NCBI RefSeq assembly: GCF_017114915.1
Contig: NZ_JAAUOE010000004.1
Location: forward strand, 116,987-173,925
Direction of reading: 5' to 3'
Source: Pseudomonas frederiksbergensis
GTDB taxonomy: Bacteria; Pseudomonadota; Gammaproteobacteria; Pseudomonadales; Pseudomonadaceae
DNA: 56,939 nucleotides
This document shows positions 38,082 to 46,671 of this stretch, one piece after another (within the stretch, counting starts at the first letter, position 1; the number at the start of each line of letters is the position of its first letter). Made by a program: the position numbers and the translations under genes. The notes under the pieces were generated by a model that saw only the letters and a list, made by a program, of their open reading frames with translations, ran no database searches and had not been told where the DNA came from.

Positions 38082-38978
38082 ATGAACAAGCCTGACCTGC
38101 CATCTATTCCCGTGTTCAAGCTCTACGGTGAAAGCCTCGACTGGCCGACCCCGGACTTGTTGCACTGCGAAACCATTTCCAAACGCAGCCGCGAACATCA
38201 ATGGGAAATAAAACCCCATCGCCACGCCGATTTGTGTCAGTTGCTCTTCGTTTTCAAAGGTCAGGCAGAGCTTGAGATCGAAGGCAAACGCTCACAATTG
38301 GCTGAGCCGGCAATCATCATTCTGCCGCCGTTATCGGTGCATGGGTATCGGTTTTCCGAGGACGTCGAAGGGTTCGTCGTCACGCTGGCTGCGCCGCTGG
38401 TCGCCCATCTTCAGGCGCAACTGGGCAATTCGGTGAACGCCCTGGCACAGGCCGAAAGCTACCCGGCGGGCAAGGACGGCGAGTACCTCAACAGCCTGTT
38501 TTCAGCGCTGCAAAGCGAATACACCGGCCATCAACCGGCGCGGGAAATGCTCATGCATTCGCTGGTTAGCGTGATCATGGTGTGGGTCAGCCGCCAGGTG
38601 ATTCAGCGCCGCGCTGCCAATCAGCGTCCGCAGCGGGCCCGGGAATACCTCAACGGTTTTATTCAGTTGGTGGAGGAGACTTATCGCCAGCACGTCAAGG
38701 TCGAGGACCTGGCCCATCGGCTGGGGATTTCCGTGTCCCACCTCAACGGCACGTGCCGTGAGTTGGCGGGGCAACCGGCGTTGCAGATCATGCATGAGCG
38801 TCAATTGCTGGAGGCCAAGCGCTTGCTGACCTACACCAGCATGACCATTTATGAAATGTCCGACGTGCTGGGGTTTTCCGATCCGACCAACTTCACACGC
38901 CTATTCCGACGTCGGGTGGGGATCTCGCCCAAGGCTTTTCGCGACCGCTTGAAGGCCGATCAGGACAACGAGGCCTGA
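38082..38978 (+). CDS. pobR: PobR, AraC-family activator of pobA
   Basis: A 298-residue regulator with an N-terminal cupin-like effector domain (residues 1-150, including HRHADLCQLLFVFKGQAELE) and a C-terminal double HTH (VEDLAHRLGISVSHLNGTCRE and EMSDVLGFSDPTNFTRLFRR). AraC-type PobR senses 4-hydroxybenzoate and activates pobA. The start MNKPDLPSIP was preferred: the 47 extra in-frame residues upstream cover the intergenic promoter region and have no domain content. It is transcribed away from pobA. Confidence 0.92.
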   Translation: MNKPDLPSIPVFKLYGESLDWPTPDLLHCETISKRSREHQWEIKPHRHADLCQLLFVFKGQAELEIEGKRSQLAEPAIIILPPLSVHGYRFSEDVEGFVVTLAAPLVAHLQAQLGNSVNALAQAESYPAGKDGEYLNSLFSALQSEYTGHQPAREMLMHSLVSVIMVWVSRQVIQRRAANQRPQRAREYLNGFIQLVEETYRQHVKVEDLAHRLGISVSHLNGTCRELAGQPALQIMHERQLLEAKRLLTYTSMTIYEMSDVLGFSDPTNFTRLFRRRVGISPKAFRDRLKADQDNEA

Positions 38979-38979
38979 A

Positions 38980-39120
38980 CCCTGTGGCGAGGGGGCTTGT
39001 CGGAACGCCGCACCGCCCCGTTCGGCTGCGCAGCAGTCGTAATTCGGTGAATGCGGTGTTCTCATAGAAATGCTGGGGCCGCTTCGCGACCCAACGGGGG
39101 CAAGCCCCCTCGCCACAGGG
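38980..39120. repeat. REPIN of the GTGGCGAGGGGGC family, copy 2
   Basis: CCCTGTGGCGAGGGGGCTTG and the inverse ending CTCGCCACAGGG enclose about 100 nt. The left arm has been altered (GGAACGCCGCACC instead of the usual continuation), so the copy is partly degenerate. It lies just after pobR. Confidence 0.8.
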
Positions 39121-39126
39121 TGTTCG

Positions 39127-39303
39127 TCACCGGAGGGCGTTGAGGCTTGCGTTGTGGGGGATGCAACGCTCGAAGTTGCAACTCGCGACGTCACGGGGCT
39201 GTTGTCGCAACTGTTCGACACGCCAGGCGGCCGTGCCATACAGCGCCAGCGTCGCCGTGCAAGTGATGAAAATGGCGAGGTATCTTCTTGTTTTGATGTT
39301 CAT
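39127..39303 (-). CDS. Small single-span membrane or exported protein
   Basis: A 58-residue frame beginning MNIKTRRYLAIFITCTATLA: a positively charged start, a hydrophobic helix (about 8-26) and a polar tail with two cysteines (CNFERC, spaced x4). AGAGGTC lies 8 nt before the ATG. Such small anchored proteins are common in pseudomonads, but no family is recognised. It stands alone between two REP elements. It could still be a chance frame, though its composition and ribosome site argue for a gene. Confidence 0.55.
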   Translation of the reverse strand: MNIKTRRYLAIFITCTATLALYGTAAWRVEQLRQQPRDVASCNFERCIPHNASLNALR

Positions 39304-39420
39304 GGCGTTGACCTCTGAACGAATACCTTTCGGTACTGCTTTGAGCATAGGTCAGCGCGGATGAGTTGCCATCAAAACCGGTTTTGTATGTAACCCGACA
39401 TTCAGAACGATGATGTTCCT

Positions 39421-39507
39421 GAGCTGGCTTGCCAGCGAAGGCGTCATCACATCCTGCATATTTGCTGACTGTCCACCGCTTTCGCTGGCAAGCCAGCTCC
39501 TACAGGG
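39421..39507. repeat. REPIN of the GAGCTGGCTTGCCAGCGAAG kind
   Basis: Arms GAGCTGGCTTGCCAGCGAAG (39421-39440) and CTTTCGCTGGCAAGCCAGCTCC (39479-39500) are inverted around a 38-nt middle. The element lies immediately downstream of the LysR gene. Confidence 0.85.
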
Positions 39508-39514
39508 GACGTGT

Positions 39515-40420
39515 TCACAGGCCGATGTCCCACGCCGGTTCTTCGGGAAATCTGAGCACCAGAAAATCCAGCATGCTGCGCAACGCCACCGGCATGTGCT
39601 TGCGTGAGGCATACACCGCATAGATGTTCATCTGCCGGGGCTCGGCCTGGGGCAGCAGGCGGATCAGTTCGCCGCTGTGGATGTGCACGCCGGCCTGGTA
39701 GCTGGGCAGCATTGCCACGCCGGCCCCGGCCATCGCCGCGCGCAACAGCGTGCTGGCTTCGTTGGCGCTGATGTTGCCCTGCACCGGCACCGAGACCGGT
39801 TCCCCATCCTGCTCGAAATGCCAGAGGCTTTTGCCGAAGTAGGAGTGGGTCAGGCAATTGTGCAGGCTCAGGTCCTCGACCCGTTGCGGCGCCGGGTGCT
39901 CGCGCAGGTAGGCAGGGGAGGCGCAGATCACCGAGCGGCACACCGTCAGGCGCCGGGCGATCAGGTTCGGGTCCAGGTCGTTGCTGGTGCGGATGGCCAG
40001 GTCGATGCGCTCGTCCACCAGGTTCACCGTGCGGTCGAGCATCTGCAGGTCGATGCTCACCCCCGGGTAGCGTTTGACGTAAGCCGCCATGGCGTCCGCC
40101 AGTTGCGCCTGGCCGAACGAGGTGCTGACGCTGATCCGCAGCAGGCCGCGCGGTGCGTCGTCCGGCTCGCTGACGGCGGCTTGCATGTCGCTGGACAACT
40201 CGAGCATCTGCCGACAACGGGGCAGGATTTCGCTGCCGGCAGTGGTCAGGCTCAATTTTCGCGTGGTGCGATGCATCAGGCGCGCGCCGACCCAATCCTC
40301 CAGCTCCGCCAGATACCGTGAAACCACCGGCCGCGACAGGTCCAGGTGATCGGCGGCTGCCGATTGGCTGCCCAGGTCCACCACCGTAACGAACACCCGC
40401 ATTGCTTGTAGACGATCCAT
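39515..40420 (-). CDS. LysR-family transcriptional regulator
   Basis: A 301-residue LysR regulator with an N-terminal HTH (MRVFVTVVDLGSQSAAADHL then LSRPVVSRYLAELEDWVGAR) and a substrate-binding domain. It belongs to the large CrgA/AphB-like group. It is divergent from the metallo-beta-lactamase-fold gene across 114 bp and is therefore its likely regulator. The inducer is unknown. Confidence 0.9.
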   Translation of the reverse strand: MDRLQAMRVFVTVVDLGSQSAAADHLDLSRPVVSRYLAELEDWVGARLMHRTTRKLSLTTAGSEILPRCRQMLELSSDMQAAVSEPDDAPRGLLRISVSTSFGQAQLADAMAAYVKRYPGVSIDLQMLDRTVNLVDERIDLAIRTSNDLDPNLIARRLTVCRSVICASPAYLREHPAPQRVEDLSLHNCLTHSYFGKSLWHFEQDGEPVSVPVQGNISANEASTLLRAAMAGAGVAMLPSYQAGVHIHSGELIRLLPQAEPRQMNIYAVYASRKHMPVALRSMLDFLVLRFPEEPAWDIGL

Positions 40421-40534
40421 GATTTGCCCGCTTTCAGAAACAAACTATGTTCAAGCATCGCATTTTTTGTATCGAACCAGGCAACTAAGCTCTGTCCCAT
40501 CGCCAAGCACGGCATTCGGACAACGGAGCAACAG

Positions 40535-41422
40535 ATGATCGGTTTCACTTCACTCAAACGCATTCTTCTGGCAACCGCGGCGCTGGGCTTCGCGGCCCAC
40601 GCCGCCGCGGCGGCTCCCCTGAAGCTGGATGTCTACAATCCCGGCACCCACGCTATTTTTCCGGTGACCTCGGTACTGGTCAGCGGCGAGAAGGACGCGA
40701 TTCTGGTGGACGCGCAATTCGGCAAATCCCAGGCCGAACAGGTGGTGGAAAAAATCCGCGCCAGCGGCAAGCAACTGACCACCATCTACATCAGCCACGG
40801 TGACCCGGATTACTACTTCGGCCTCGACACCATCACCCAGGCGTTCCCGAACGCCAAAGTGCTGGCCTCGCAACCGACCGTTGATCACATCAAGAAAACC
40901 GTCGACGGCAAACTGGCGTTCTGGGGGCCGAAAATGGGCGCCGACGTGCCGAACAAAACCATCGTGCCGCATGTGCTCAAGGGTGACAGCCTGATGCTGG
41001 AAGGGCAGAAACTGCAGGTGCTTGGCCTGGATGGCAAGCAGCCGGATCGCAGCTTTGTGTGGATCCCGTCGATCAAGGCCGTGGTCGGTGGCGTGGTCGT
41101 CGCCGACAACATTCACGTGTGGATGGCCGACACCCAGACCCCGCAGTCCCATGCCGATTGGCTGACCACGTTGCACGTGATTGAAGCGCTAAAGCCGAAC
41201 ACCATCGTGCCGGGTCACTACCTCGGTGAGAGCGCCCGTTCTCTGGCGGCCGTGCAGTTCACTGCCGATTACATCAAGGCTTTCGACGAAGAAACCGCCA
41301 AGGCGAAAGACGCTGCCGAACTGATCGGCGCGATGAAGAAACGCTACCCGACCCTGGGCGAAGAAAGCTCGCTGGAGCTGAGCGCCAAAGTCGCCAAGGG
41401 CGAGATGAAGTGGGGTGAATGA
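40535..41422 (+). CDS. Exported metallo-beta-lactamase-fold hydrolase with altered metal motif
   Basis: A 295-residue protein with a signal peptide (LATAALGFAAHAAAAAP). The fold is clear from LVDAQFGKSQAEQVVEKI and later TIVPGHYLG and VVVADNIHVW. The main metal motif, usually H-x-H-x-D-H, reads ISHGDPDYYFGLD here: the first His and the Asp remain, but the second His is Asp and the last is Tyr. So it may bind one metal ion or use another mechanism. ATG 40535 was chosen for ACGGAG and the signal peptide. It is divergent from a LysR gene. Substrate unknown. Confidence 0.85.
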   Translation: MIGFTSLKRILLATAALGFAAHAAAAAPLKLDVYNPGTHAIFPVTSVLVSGEKDAILVDAQFGKSQAEQVVEKIRASGKQLTTIYISHGDPDYYFGLDTITQAFPNAKVLASQPTVDHIKKTVDGKLAFWGPKMGADVPNKTIVPHVLKGDSLMLEGQKLQVLGLDGKQPDRSFVWIPSIKAVVGGVVVADNIHVWMADTQTPQSHADWLTTLHVIEALKPNTIVPGHYLGESARSLAAVQFTADYIKAFDEETAKAKDAAELIGAMKKRYPTLGEESSLELSAKVAKGEMKWGE

Positions 41423-41424
41423 GT

Positions 41425-41535
41425 GATCGTTCCCATGCTCTGCGTGGGAATGCAGCCCGGGACGCTCCGCGTCCCACCAAAAGCCGAACGCGGAGCGTCC
41501 GTTGAGGCATTCCCACGCAGAGCGTGGGAACGATC
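41425..41535. repeat. REPIN of the GATCGTTCCCACGC family, copy 2
   Basis: A complete element: GATCGTTCCCATGCTCTGCG ... CGCAGAGCGTGGGAACGATC, with an inner pair GGGACGCTCCGCG / CGCGGAGCGTCC. It starts 2 nt after the stop of the metallo-hydrolase gene. Confidence 0.9.
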
Positions 41536-41588
41536 AAAGCCCTGAGTCACACCTGTACCGATTCACCCAAGCCAACTGGAGAAACGTC

Positions 41589-42203
41589 ATGAGCAAAATC
41601 GCAATCATCGGTGCCACCGGTCGTGCCGGTAGCCAGCTGTTGGAAGAAGCCCTGCGTCGCGGTCACAGTGTCACCGCCATCGCCCGTGACACCTCGACAA
41701 TCGGCCCGCGTGCCGGCGTCGTGAGCAAAAACGTCGATGTGCTCGATGCCGCTGCATTGCAAGCCGCCGTCGCCGGCCATGAGGCGGTGATCAGCGCAGC
41801 GCATTTCTCCACCATCCCCGCCAGTGCCGTCATCGAGCCGGTGAAGAAGGCCGGGGTCAAGCGTCTGCTGGTGGTGGGCGGTGCCGGTTCGCTGCTGTTG
41901 CCGGATGGCACCCGGGTGATCGACAGCGAGGGCTTTCCGTCGGAGTACAAGGCCGAGGCCAGCGCTGGCGCCGAATTCCTCAATACCTTGCGTCAGGAAA
42001 AGGACCTGGACTGGACCTTCCTGTCGCCGTCGGCGGAGTTCGTCGAAGGTGAACGTACGGGCACGTTTCGAGTCGGCAAGGATGACTTGCTGGTGAGTGC
42101 GCAGGGTCGCAGCTGGATTACCTTTGCCGACTTCGCGATTGCACTGCTCGATGAAGTGCAAACCCCGAAGCATTCCCGCCAGCGGTTTACGGTTGGGTAT
42201 TGA
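41589..42203 (+). CDS. NAD(P)H-binding protein (NmrA/atypical SDR)
   Basis: A 204-residue Rossmann-fold protein. IAIIGATGRAGSQLLEEALR gives the GxxGxxG motif; the region around VISAAHFST and KRLLVVGGAGSL is typical of atypical SDRs of the NAD(P)H-binding kind (YwnB/BLVRB-like). It is probably a cytosolic reductase or redox sensor; substrate unknown. CTGGAG lies 8 nt upstream of the ATG. It is enclosed by two copies of the same REPIN. Confidence 0.85.
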   Translation: MSKIAIIGATGRAGSQLLEEALRRGHSVTAIARDTSTIGPRAGVVSKNVDVLDAAALQAAVAGHEAVISAAHFSTIPASAVIEPVKKAGVKRLLVVGGAGSLLLPDGTRVIDSEGFPSEYKAEASAGAEFLNTLRQEKDLDWTFLSPSAEFVEGERTGTFRVGKDDLLVSAQGRSWITFADFAIALLDEVQTPKHSRQRFTVGY

Positions 42204-42209
42204 GTGATT

Positions 42210-42311
42210 GATCGTTCCCACGCTCTGCGTGGGAATGCAGCCCGTGACGCTCCGCGTCACTGGACGCGGAGCGTCCCTTGAGGCATTCCTTTGCTGCGCG
42301 TGGGAACGATC
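42210..42311. repeat. REPIN of the GATCGTTCCCACGC family, copy 3
   Basis: GATCGTTCCCACGCTCTGCG and the inverse ending GTGGGAACGATC, with the inner pair GTGACGCTCCGCGTCAC / GACGCGGAGCGTC. The right arm has a small change (CTTTGCTGCGCG), so it is slightly degenerate. It lies between convergent genes. Confidence 0.88.
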
Positions 42312-42316
42312 ATCTC

Positions 42317-43198
42317 TCAGCGGCTCTGCGCCTGCTCCACCAACCACCCCATCAATTCGCGCAACTTCGACGATGGCTCCGGTTTTTCGGGAAATACCAG
42401 GTAATACGCCAAGCCAGTTTTCACCTTCAGTTCAAAGGGCATGACCAGCCGCCCGGCACTCAGGTCATCGCCGATCAACGACCAATCGCCGATCGCCACG
42501 CCCGTTCCTTGGGACGCCATCGACATGGCCAGGTCCAGGGTTTCGAAATGCTGCCCCTTGGCGACATTGTTCAGATGAATATCCGCCGCTTTCAACCAGG
42601 CTTTCCAGTCCCGCTCATCCCGCGTCGGATGCAGTAGCAAATGCTGTTGCAGATCGGCCGGTGTCTGCAAAGCCAATGGCCCTTCGAGCATCGGTCGGGA
42701 ACACACGGGCGTCAGTTGCTCATCGAACAAATGATGAGAGGCCAGCGCGCTGTCCGGCGGTGCGCCGTACATGACTGCCGCATCGAACTGCTCGCGATGA
42801 AAATCCACACCGTGTTTCACCGTGGTGGTCAATTGCACCGGTACGTCCGGGCGCTCCTTTTGCCACTGCAACAGACGCGGCAACAGCCAGCGCATCACGC
42901 AGGTCGGCGCCTTGAGTTGCAGGGTTTGGCGCTTCTCGCCGATCTGCTCCACCGCCTCGTCGATCAGGCCGAAAACCTGCTGCACCCGTGGCAACCACTC
43001 CTGTCCTTCGGTGGTCAGGCTCAAGCCCCGCGCCTGGCGAATGAACAGCTCATAACCCAGATGATCTTCCAGCCCGGCGATCTGCCGGCTCACCGCGCCT
43101 TGGGTGATGTGCAGTTGTTCGGCGGCCCGGGTGAAGTTGCAGCACTGCGCGGTGATCAGAAAAGTGTGCAGCGCCGGCAGGGGAGGCAGTCGTTTCAT
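42317..43198 (-). CDS. LysR-family regulator (GcvA-like), divergent from the decarboxylase operon
   Basis: A 293-residue LysR protein of the GcvA/AmpR-like group: it starts LPPLPALHTFLITAQCCNFT, with the HTH continuing RAAEQLHITQGAVSRQIAGL. The C-terminal half is a periplasmic-binding-protein-like effector domain. It is 160 bp from the oppositely transcribed decarboxylase gene, so it is the probable regulator of the decarboxylase-dehydrogenase-ABC operon. The effector is unknown. Confidence 0.9.
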   Translation of the reverse strand: MKRLPPLPALHTFLITAQCCNFTRAAEQLHITQGAVSRQIAGLEDHLGYELFIRQARGLSLTTEGQEWLPRVQQVFGLIDEAVEQIGEKRQTLQLKAPTCVMRWLLPRLLQWQKERPDVPVQLTTTVKHGVDFHREQFDAAVMYGAPPDSALASHHLFDEQLTPVCSRPMLEGPLALQTPADLQQHLLLHPTRDERDWKAWLKAADIHLNNVAKGQHFETLDLAMSMASQGTGVAIGDWSLIGDDLSAGRLVMPFELKVKTGLAYYLVFPEKPEPSSKLRELMGWLVEQAQSR

Positions 43199-43339
43199 GG
43201 GGATCCAAGGTATGACGTGAGGACATGGCTAGTATGATTTTTTATCCATTGTTGCGGCTATGTGTCGCCCGTTCCAATGAGGCCATCCCTGGACCTGCCA
43301 AGCCATCATAAACACTGCGCAGGCCCGGCGTCTCAAACG

Positions 43340-43347
43340 AACAAAAA
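43340..43347 (+). promoter_or_regulatory. Hfq/Crc-type CA motif in the decarboxylase leader
   Basis: AACAAAAA fits AANAANAA, lies 11 nt before the ATG and adjoins the weak ribosome site AGGG. This suggests translational catabolite repression. Confidence 0.55.
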
Positions 43348-43358
43348 GGGCAAAACAC

Positions 43359-44996
43359 ATGGCGACGTGCGGCGAAGTATTGGTCAAGTTACTCGAAGAT
43401 TACGGGGTCGAGCAGGTGTTCGGCATTCCCGGGGTGCACACCGTGGAGCTGTATCGCGGGCTGGCCCGTTCGAGCATCAACCACGTCACTCCACGTCACG
43501 AACAGGGCGCCGGTTTCATGGCCGACGGTTATGCCCGCACCAGCGGCAAACCGGGCGTGTGCTTCATCATCACCGGCCCCGGCATGACCAACATCACCAC
43601 CGCCATGGGCCAGGCCTACGCCGACTCGATCCCGATGCTAGTGATTTCCAGTGTGCAATCGCGCAGCCAATTGGGCGGCGGGCGCGGCAAGCTGCATGAG
43701 CTGCCGAACCAGGGCGCATTGGTCGGTGGCGTGGCGGCGTTCTCCCATACCCTGATGTCGGCGGCGGAATTACCGGGCGTGTTGGCGCGTGCCTTCGCGC
43801 TGTTCCAGGCCGGGCGTCCGCGTCCGGTGCATATCGAAATTCCGTTGGACGTGCTGGTCGAAGAGGCCGATGACTTGCTCGCCAGCGTGCCGGTGAACAT
43901 CGACCGTGCCGGTGCTTCACCCAGCGCGATCAGCCGCATGACCGAGCTGCTGGCCGATGCCAAGCGCCCATTGATTCTTGCCGGTGGCGGCGCCATCGAT
44001 GCCGCGGCCGAGCTGACTGAACTGGCCGAGCTGCTGGATGCGCCGGTAGCCCTGACCATCAATGCCAAAGGCATGCTCGAATCCAGCCACCCGCTGCTGA
44101 TCGGTTCGACCCAAAGCCTGGTGGCCACCCGTGCGCTGGTGGCCGAGGCCGACGTGGTGCTGGCCATCGGCACCGAACTGGCCGAAACCGATTACGACGT
44201 GACCTTCGCCGGCGGCTTCGAAATCCCTGGCGTGCTGCTGCGCGTGGACATCGACCCAGACCAGACCGTGCGTAATTACCCGCCGAAGGTGGCGTTGGTG
44301 GCCGACTCGCGCAATGCCGCCCAGGCCCTGCTGAGCGCGCTGTCCCACCAGTCGCTGGCCGAGCGTCGCAACGATTGGGGCCAGGTGCGTGCCGCTCGCT
44401 TGCGAGAAGAGCTGGCCGCGACCTGGGATGCCCCGACCCTGGCCCAGACCCGCTTCCTGGAGATCGTGCTGCACGAATTGCCGAACGCGGTATTCGTCGG
44501 CGACTCGACCCAACCGGTGTACACCGGCAACCTGACCTTCAACCCGGAGCGTCCGCGTCGCTGGTTTAACTCGTCCACCGGTTACGGCACCCTCGGTTAC
44601 GCCTTGCCGGCGGCGATTGGCGCCTGGCTCGGTGGCCGCGTCGAGGGCGGCGTACGCCCTCCGGTGGTGTGCCTGATCGGCGATGGCGGCCTGCAATTCA
44701 CCCTGCCGGAACTGGCCAGTGCGGTTGAAGCACGCACCCCGGTGATCGTCCTGCTGTGGAATAACCAGGGCTACGAAGAGATCAAGAAATACATGGTCAA
44801 CCGCGACATCGAACCGGTGGGCGTGGACATCTACAGCCCGGACTTCATCGGTGTGGCCAAGGCCCTGGGGTGCGCGGCCGAGGCGGTCAGTAGTGTTGAC
44901 GAATTGCGTGATGCGCTGCGCCTGGCTACTGATCGCCAGGGCCCGACCCTGATTGAAATCGACCAGACTTCGTGGATGAAGGCGGTGTCGCAATGA
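43359..44996 (+). CDS. ThDP-dependent 2-oxoacid decarboxylase, AruI-like
   Basis: A 545-residue ThDP enzyme with three domains. The catalytic glutamate is in PRHEQGAGFMADGYAR (near residue 47). The cofactor-binding GDG...NN motif runs from GDGGLQFTLPELAS to LLWNN, and is followed by QGYEEIKKYM. The family includes acetolactate synthase and AruI, the 5-guanidino-2-oxopentanoate (2-ketoarginine) decarboxylase of the arginine transaminase pathway. The overlap with an aldehyde dehydrogenase (ATGA) favours a decarboxylase giving an aldehyde over an acetolactate synthase. The substrate is inferred, not shown. Confidence 0.8.
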   Translation: MATCGEVLVKLLEDYGVEQVFGIPGVHTVELYRGLARSSINHVTPRHEQGAGFMADGYARTSGKPGVCFIITGPGMTNITTAMGQAYADSIPMLVISSVQSRSQLGGGRGKLHELPNQGALVGGVAAFSHTLMSAAELPGVLARAFALFQAGRPRPVHIEIPLDVLVEEADDLLASVPVNIDRAGASPSAISRMTELLADAKRPLILAGGGAIDAAAELTELAELLDAPVALTINAKGMLESSHPLLIGSTQSLVATRALVAEADVVLAIGTELAETDYDVTFAGGFEIPGVLLRVDIDPDQTVRNYPPKVALVADSRNAAQALLSALSHQSLAERRNDWGQVRAARLREELAATWDAPTLAQTRFLEIVLHELPNAVFVGDSTQPVYTGNLTFNPERPRRWFNSSTGYGTLGYALPAAIGAWLGGRVEGGVRPPVVCLIGDGGLQFTLPELASAVEARTPVIVLLWNNQGYEEIKKYMVNRDIEPVGVDIYSPDFIGVAKALGCAAEAVSSVDELRDALRLATDRQGPTLIEIDQTSWMKAVSQ

Positions 44997-46453
44997 GTTT
45001 TCCTATGCCTTTCTCAACGACCCTCGATGGCCTGTTCATCGACGGCCAATGGTCCGCCGGCAACGAACATCTGCGCGTGATCAACCCGGCGACCGAAGCG
45101 CTGCTGACCACCGTTAACGGCGGCGATGCACACGCTGTCGATCAGGCCGTCACGGCGGCGACCCACGCGTTCAAGCAATGGTCGAAAACCACCGGCGCCG
45201 AGCGCGGGGCGATTCTTCGCACAATCGCCGCAGGCGTGCAGGCCGGGCGCGAACAGTTGATGAAGTTGCAGTCGAGCAACAACGGCAAACCGCTGTTCGA
45301 AGCGGCCATCGACGTCGACGACGTGATCGCCACCTTCGAGTATTACGCCGGTCTGGCCGAAGGCCTCGATGCCAGGCAAGACAGCAAAGTGGATCTGCCA
45401 ACCGACGATTTCAGCGCCCGTTTGCGCCGCGAACCGTGCGGTGTGGTGGGGCTGATCGTGCCGTGGAATTTCCCGATGGTCACCACCGCCTGGAAACTCG
45501 CCCCGGCCCTGGCCGCCGGTTGCTGCGTGGTACTCAAACCGTCGGAAGTGACGCCGCTGCCGGAGCTGGAACTGGCGACCATCATTGCCGAAGCGGGCCT
45601 GCCGAACGGTGTGTTCAACCTGGTGTGCGGCACTGGGCTGGCGGTCGGCGCGCCGCTATCGGCTGATCCGCGCATTGCCAAGATTTCCTTCACCGGCAGC
45701 AATGCGGTGGGCGTGCAGGTGATGCAGCGGGCGGCGGAAACCGTGAAAGGCGTGAGCCTGGAACTGGGCGGCAAATCCTCGCTGCTGGTGCTCAAAGATG
45801 CAGACGTAGAGCTGGCCGTGGAAGTGGCGTGTGGCGGTGGTTTTTTCAACGCCGGGCAGATGTGTTCCGCCACCAGCCGCGTGCTGGTCGCCGATGAGCT
45901 GGCGGATAAATTTGTCGCGCGCTTGAAGGCCCGCGCCGAAGCCATTCGCGTGGCCGACCCGTTCGACCCGAGCGTGGAAATGGGCGCGCTGGTCAATCAG
46001 GCGCAATACCAGCGGGTGCTGGGTCACATCGATCGCGGTTTGAGCGCTGGCGCGAAGCTGATCTGCGGCGGCCATCGTCCGGCGGACCTGACCCGCGGTT
46101 ATTTTTTGCAGCCGACCCTTTTCATCGACGCGCCCCTCGACAGTGCGTTGTGGTGCGAAGAGATTTTCGGCCCGGTGATCTGTGTACGCAGTTTCACCTC
46201 CGAAGCCGAGGCGATTGCCCTGGCCAACGACAGTCAGTTTGGTCTGGTCGCCAGTGTGGTCACGCGCGACAGCGAGGCCGCCGATCGGGTCGCCAACGCT
46301 TTGCAGGCGGGGCTTGTGTGGATCAACGCGCCGCAAGTGATCTTCCCGCAGACCGCCTGGGGTGGCTACAAACAGAGCAGCATCGGCCGCGAATTGGGGC
46401 CGTGGGGTTTGCAGGCGTTCCAGGAAATCAAACATGTGATTCGGGCCGTCTGA
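44993..46453 (+). CDS. NAD-dependent aldehyde dehydrogenase (guanidino/amino-aldehyde type)
   Basis: A 486-residue aldehyde dehydrogenase. NAD-binding PWNFPM and FTGSNAVG, the general base in LELGGKSSLLV and the nucleophile in FNAGQMCSATSRV are all present. It resembles betaine-, aminobutyr- and guanidinobutyraldehyde dehydrogenases. In context it would oxidise the aldehyde made by the upstream decarboxylase, for example 4-guanidinobutanal to 4-guanidinobutanoate. The start MSFPMPF overlaps the upstream stop by 4 nt. A strong 9-bp hairpin follows at 46473. Confidence 0.9.
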   Translation: MSFPMPFSTTLDGLFIDGQWSAGNEHLRVINPATEALLTTVNGGDAHAVDQAVTAATHAFKQWSKTTGAERGAILRTIAAGVQAGREQLMKLQSSNNGKPLFEAAIDVDDVIATFEYYAGLAEGLDARQDSKVDLPTDDFSARLRREPCGVVGLIVPWNFPMVTTAWKLAPALAAGCCVVLKPSEVTPLPELELATIIAEAGLPNGVFNLVCGTGLAVGAPLSADPRIAKISFTGSNAVGVQVMQRAAETVKGVSLELGGKSSLLVLKDADVELAVEVACGGGFFNAGQMCSATSRVLVADELADKFVARLKARAEAIRVADPFDPSVEMGALVNQAQYQRVLGHIDRGLSAGAKLICGGHRPADLTRGYFLQPTLFIDAPLDSALWCEEIFGPVICVRSFTSEAEAIALANDSQFGLVASVVTRDSEAADRVANALQAGLVWINAPQVIFPQTAWGGYKQSSIGRELGPWGLQAFQEIKHVIRAV

Positions 46454-46472
46454 CAGCACGAAAAAGGTGAGC

Positions 46473-46495
46473 GCATGCCTCGAAAGGAGGCATGC
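46473..46495. other. Intra-operon hairpin
   Basis: GCATGCCTC and GAGGCATGC form a perfect 9-bp stem with a 5-nt loop, 19 bp after the dehydrogenase stop, followed by ATTTATG rather than a long T-run. It may be a partial terminator or an RNA-processing site separating the enzyme genes from the transporter genes. Confidence 0.6.
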
Positions 46496-46651
46496 ATTTA
46501 TGTCATGGCTTCAATGAGTTTTTATCGATAGTCAGGTGTTTTGCACGACCTCAGGATGAACCCGCCGGTGCGCCTCAAGTCCTTTGAAACCGGGGACTTC
46601 AAGCCGATCTGGCCGCGCGGATGCAACGGTTGCGACCAACCTCATACTTAA

Positions 46652-46659
46652 AAAAACAA
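46652..46659 (+). promoter_or_regulatory. Hfq/Crc-type CA motif at the binding-protein gene
   Basis: AAAAACAA fits AANAANAA and directly adjoins the GGGAG ribosome site of the substrate-binding protein gene. It is a second predicted Hfq/Crc site in the same operon. Confidence 0.6.
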
Positions 46660-46671
46660 AGGGAGTCCTTC

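Noticed and set aside
43359..44996. Acetolactate synthase (ilvB/ilvI) for the ThDP enzyme
   Set aside because: There is no small-subunit gene, the gene overlaps an aldehyde dehydrogenase, and the cluster includes an importer, all of which favour a catabolic decarboxylase. It cannot be fully excluded without an assay.
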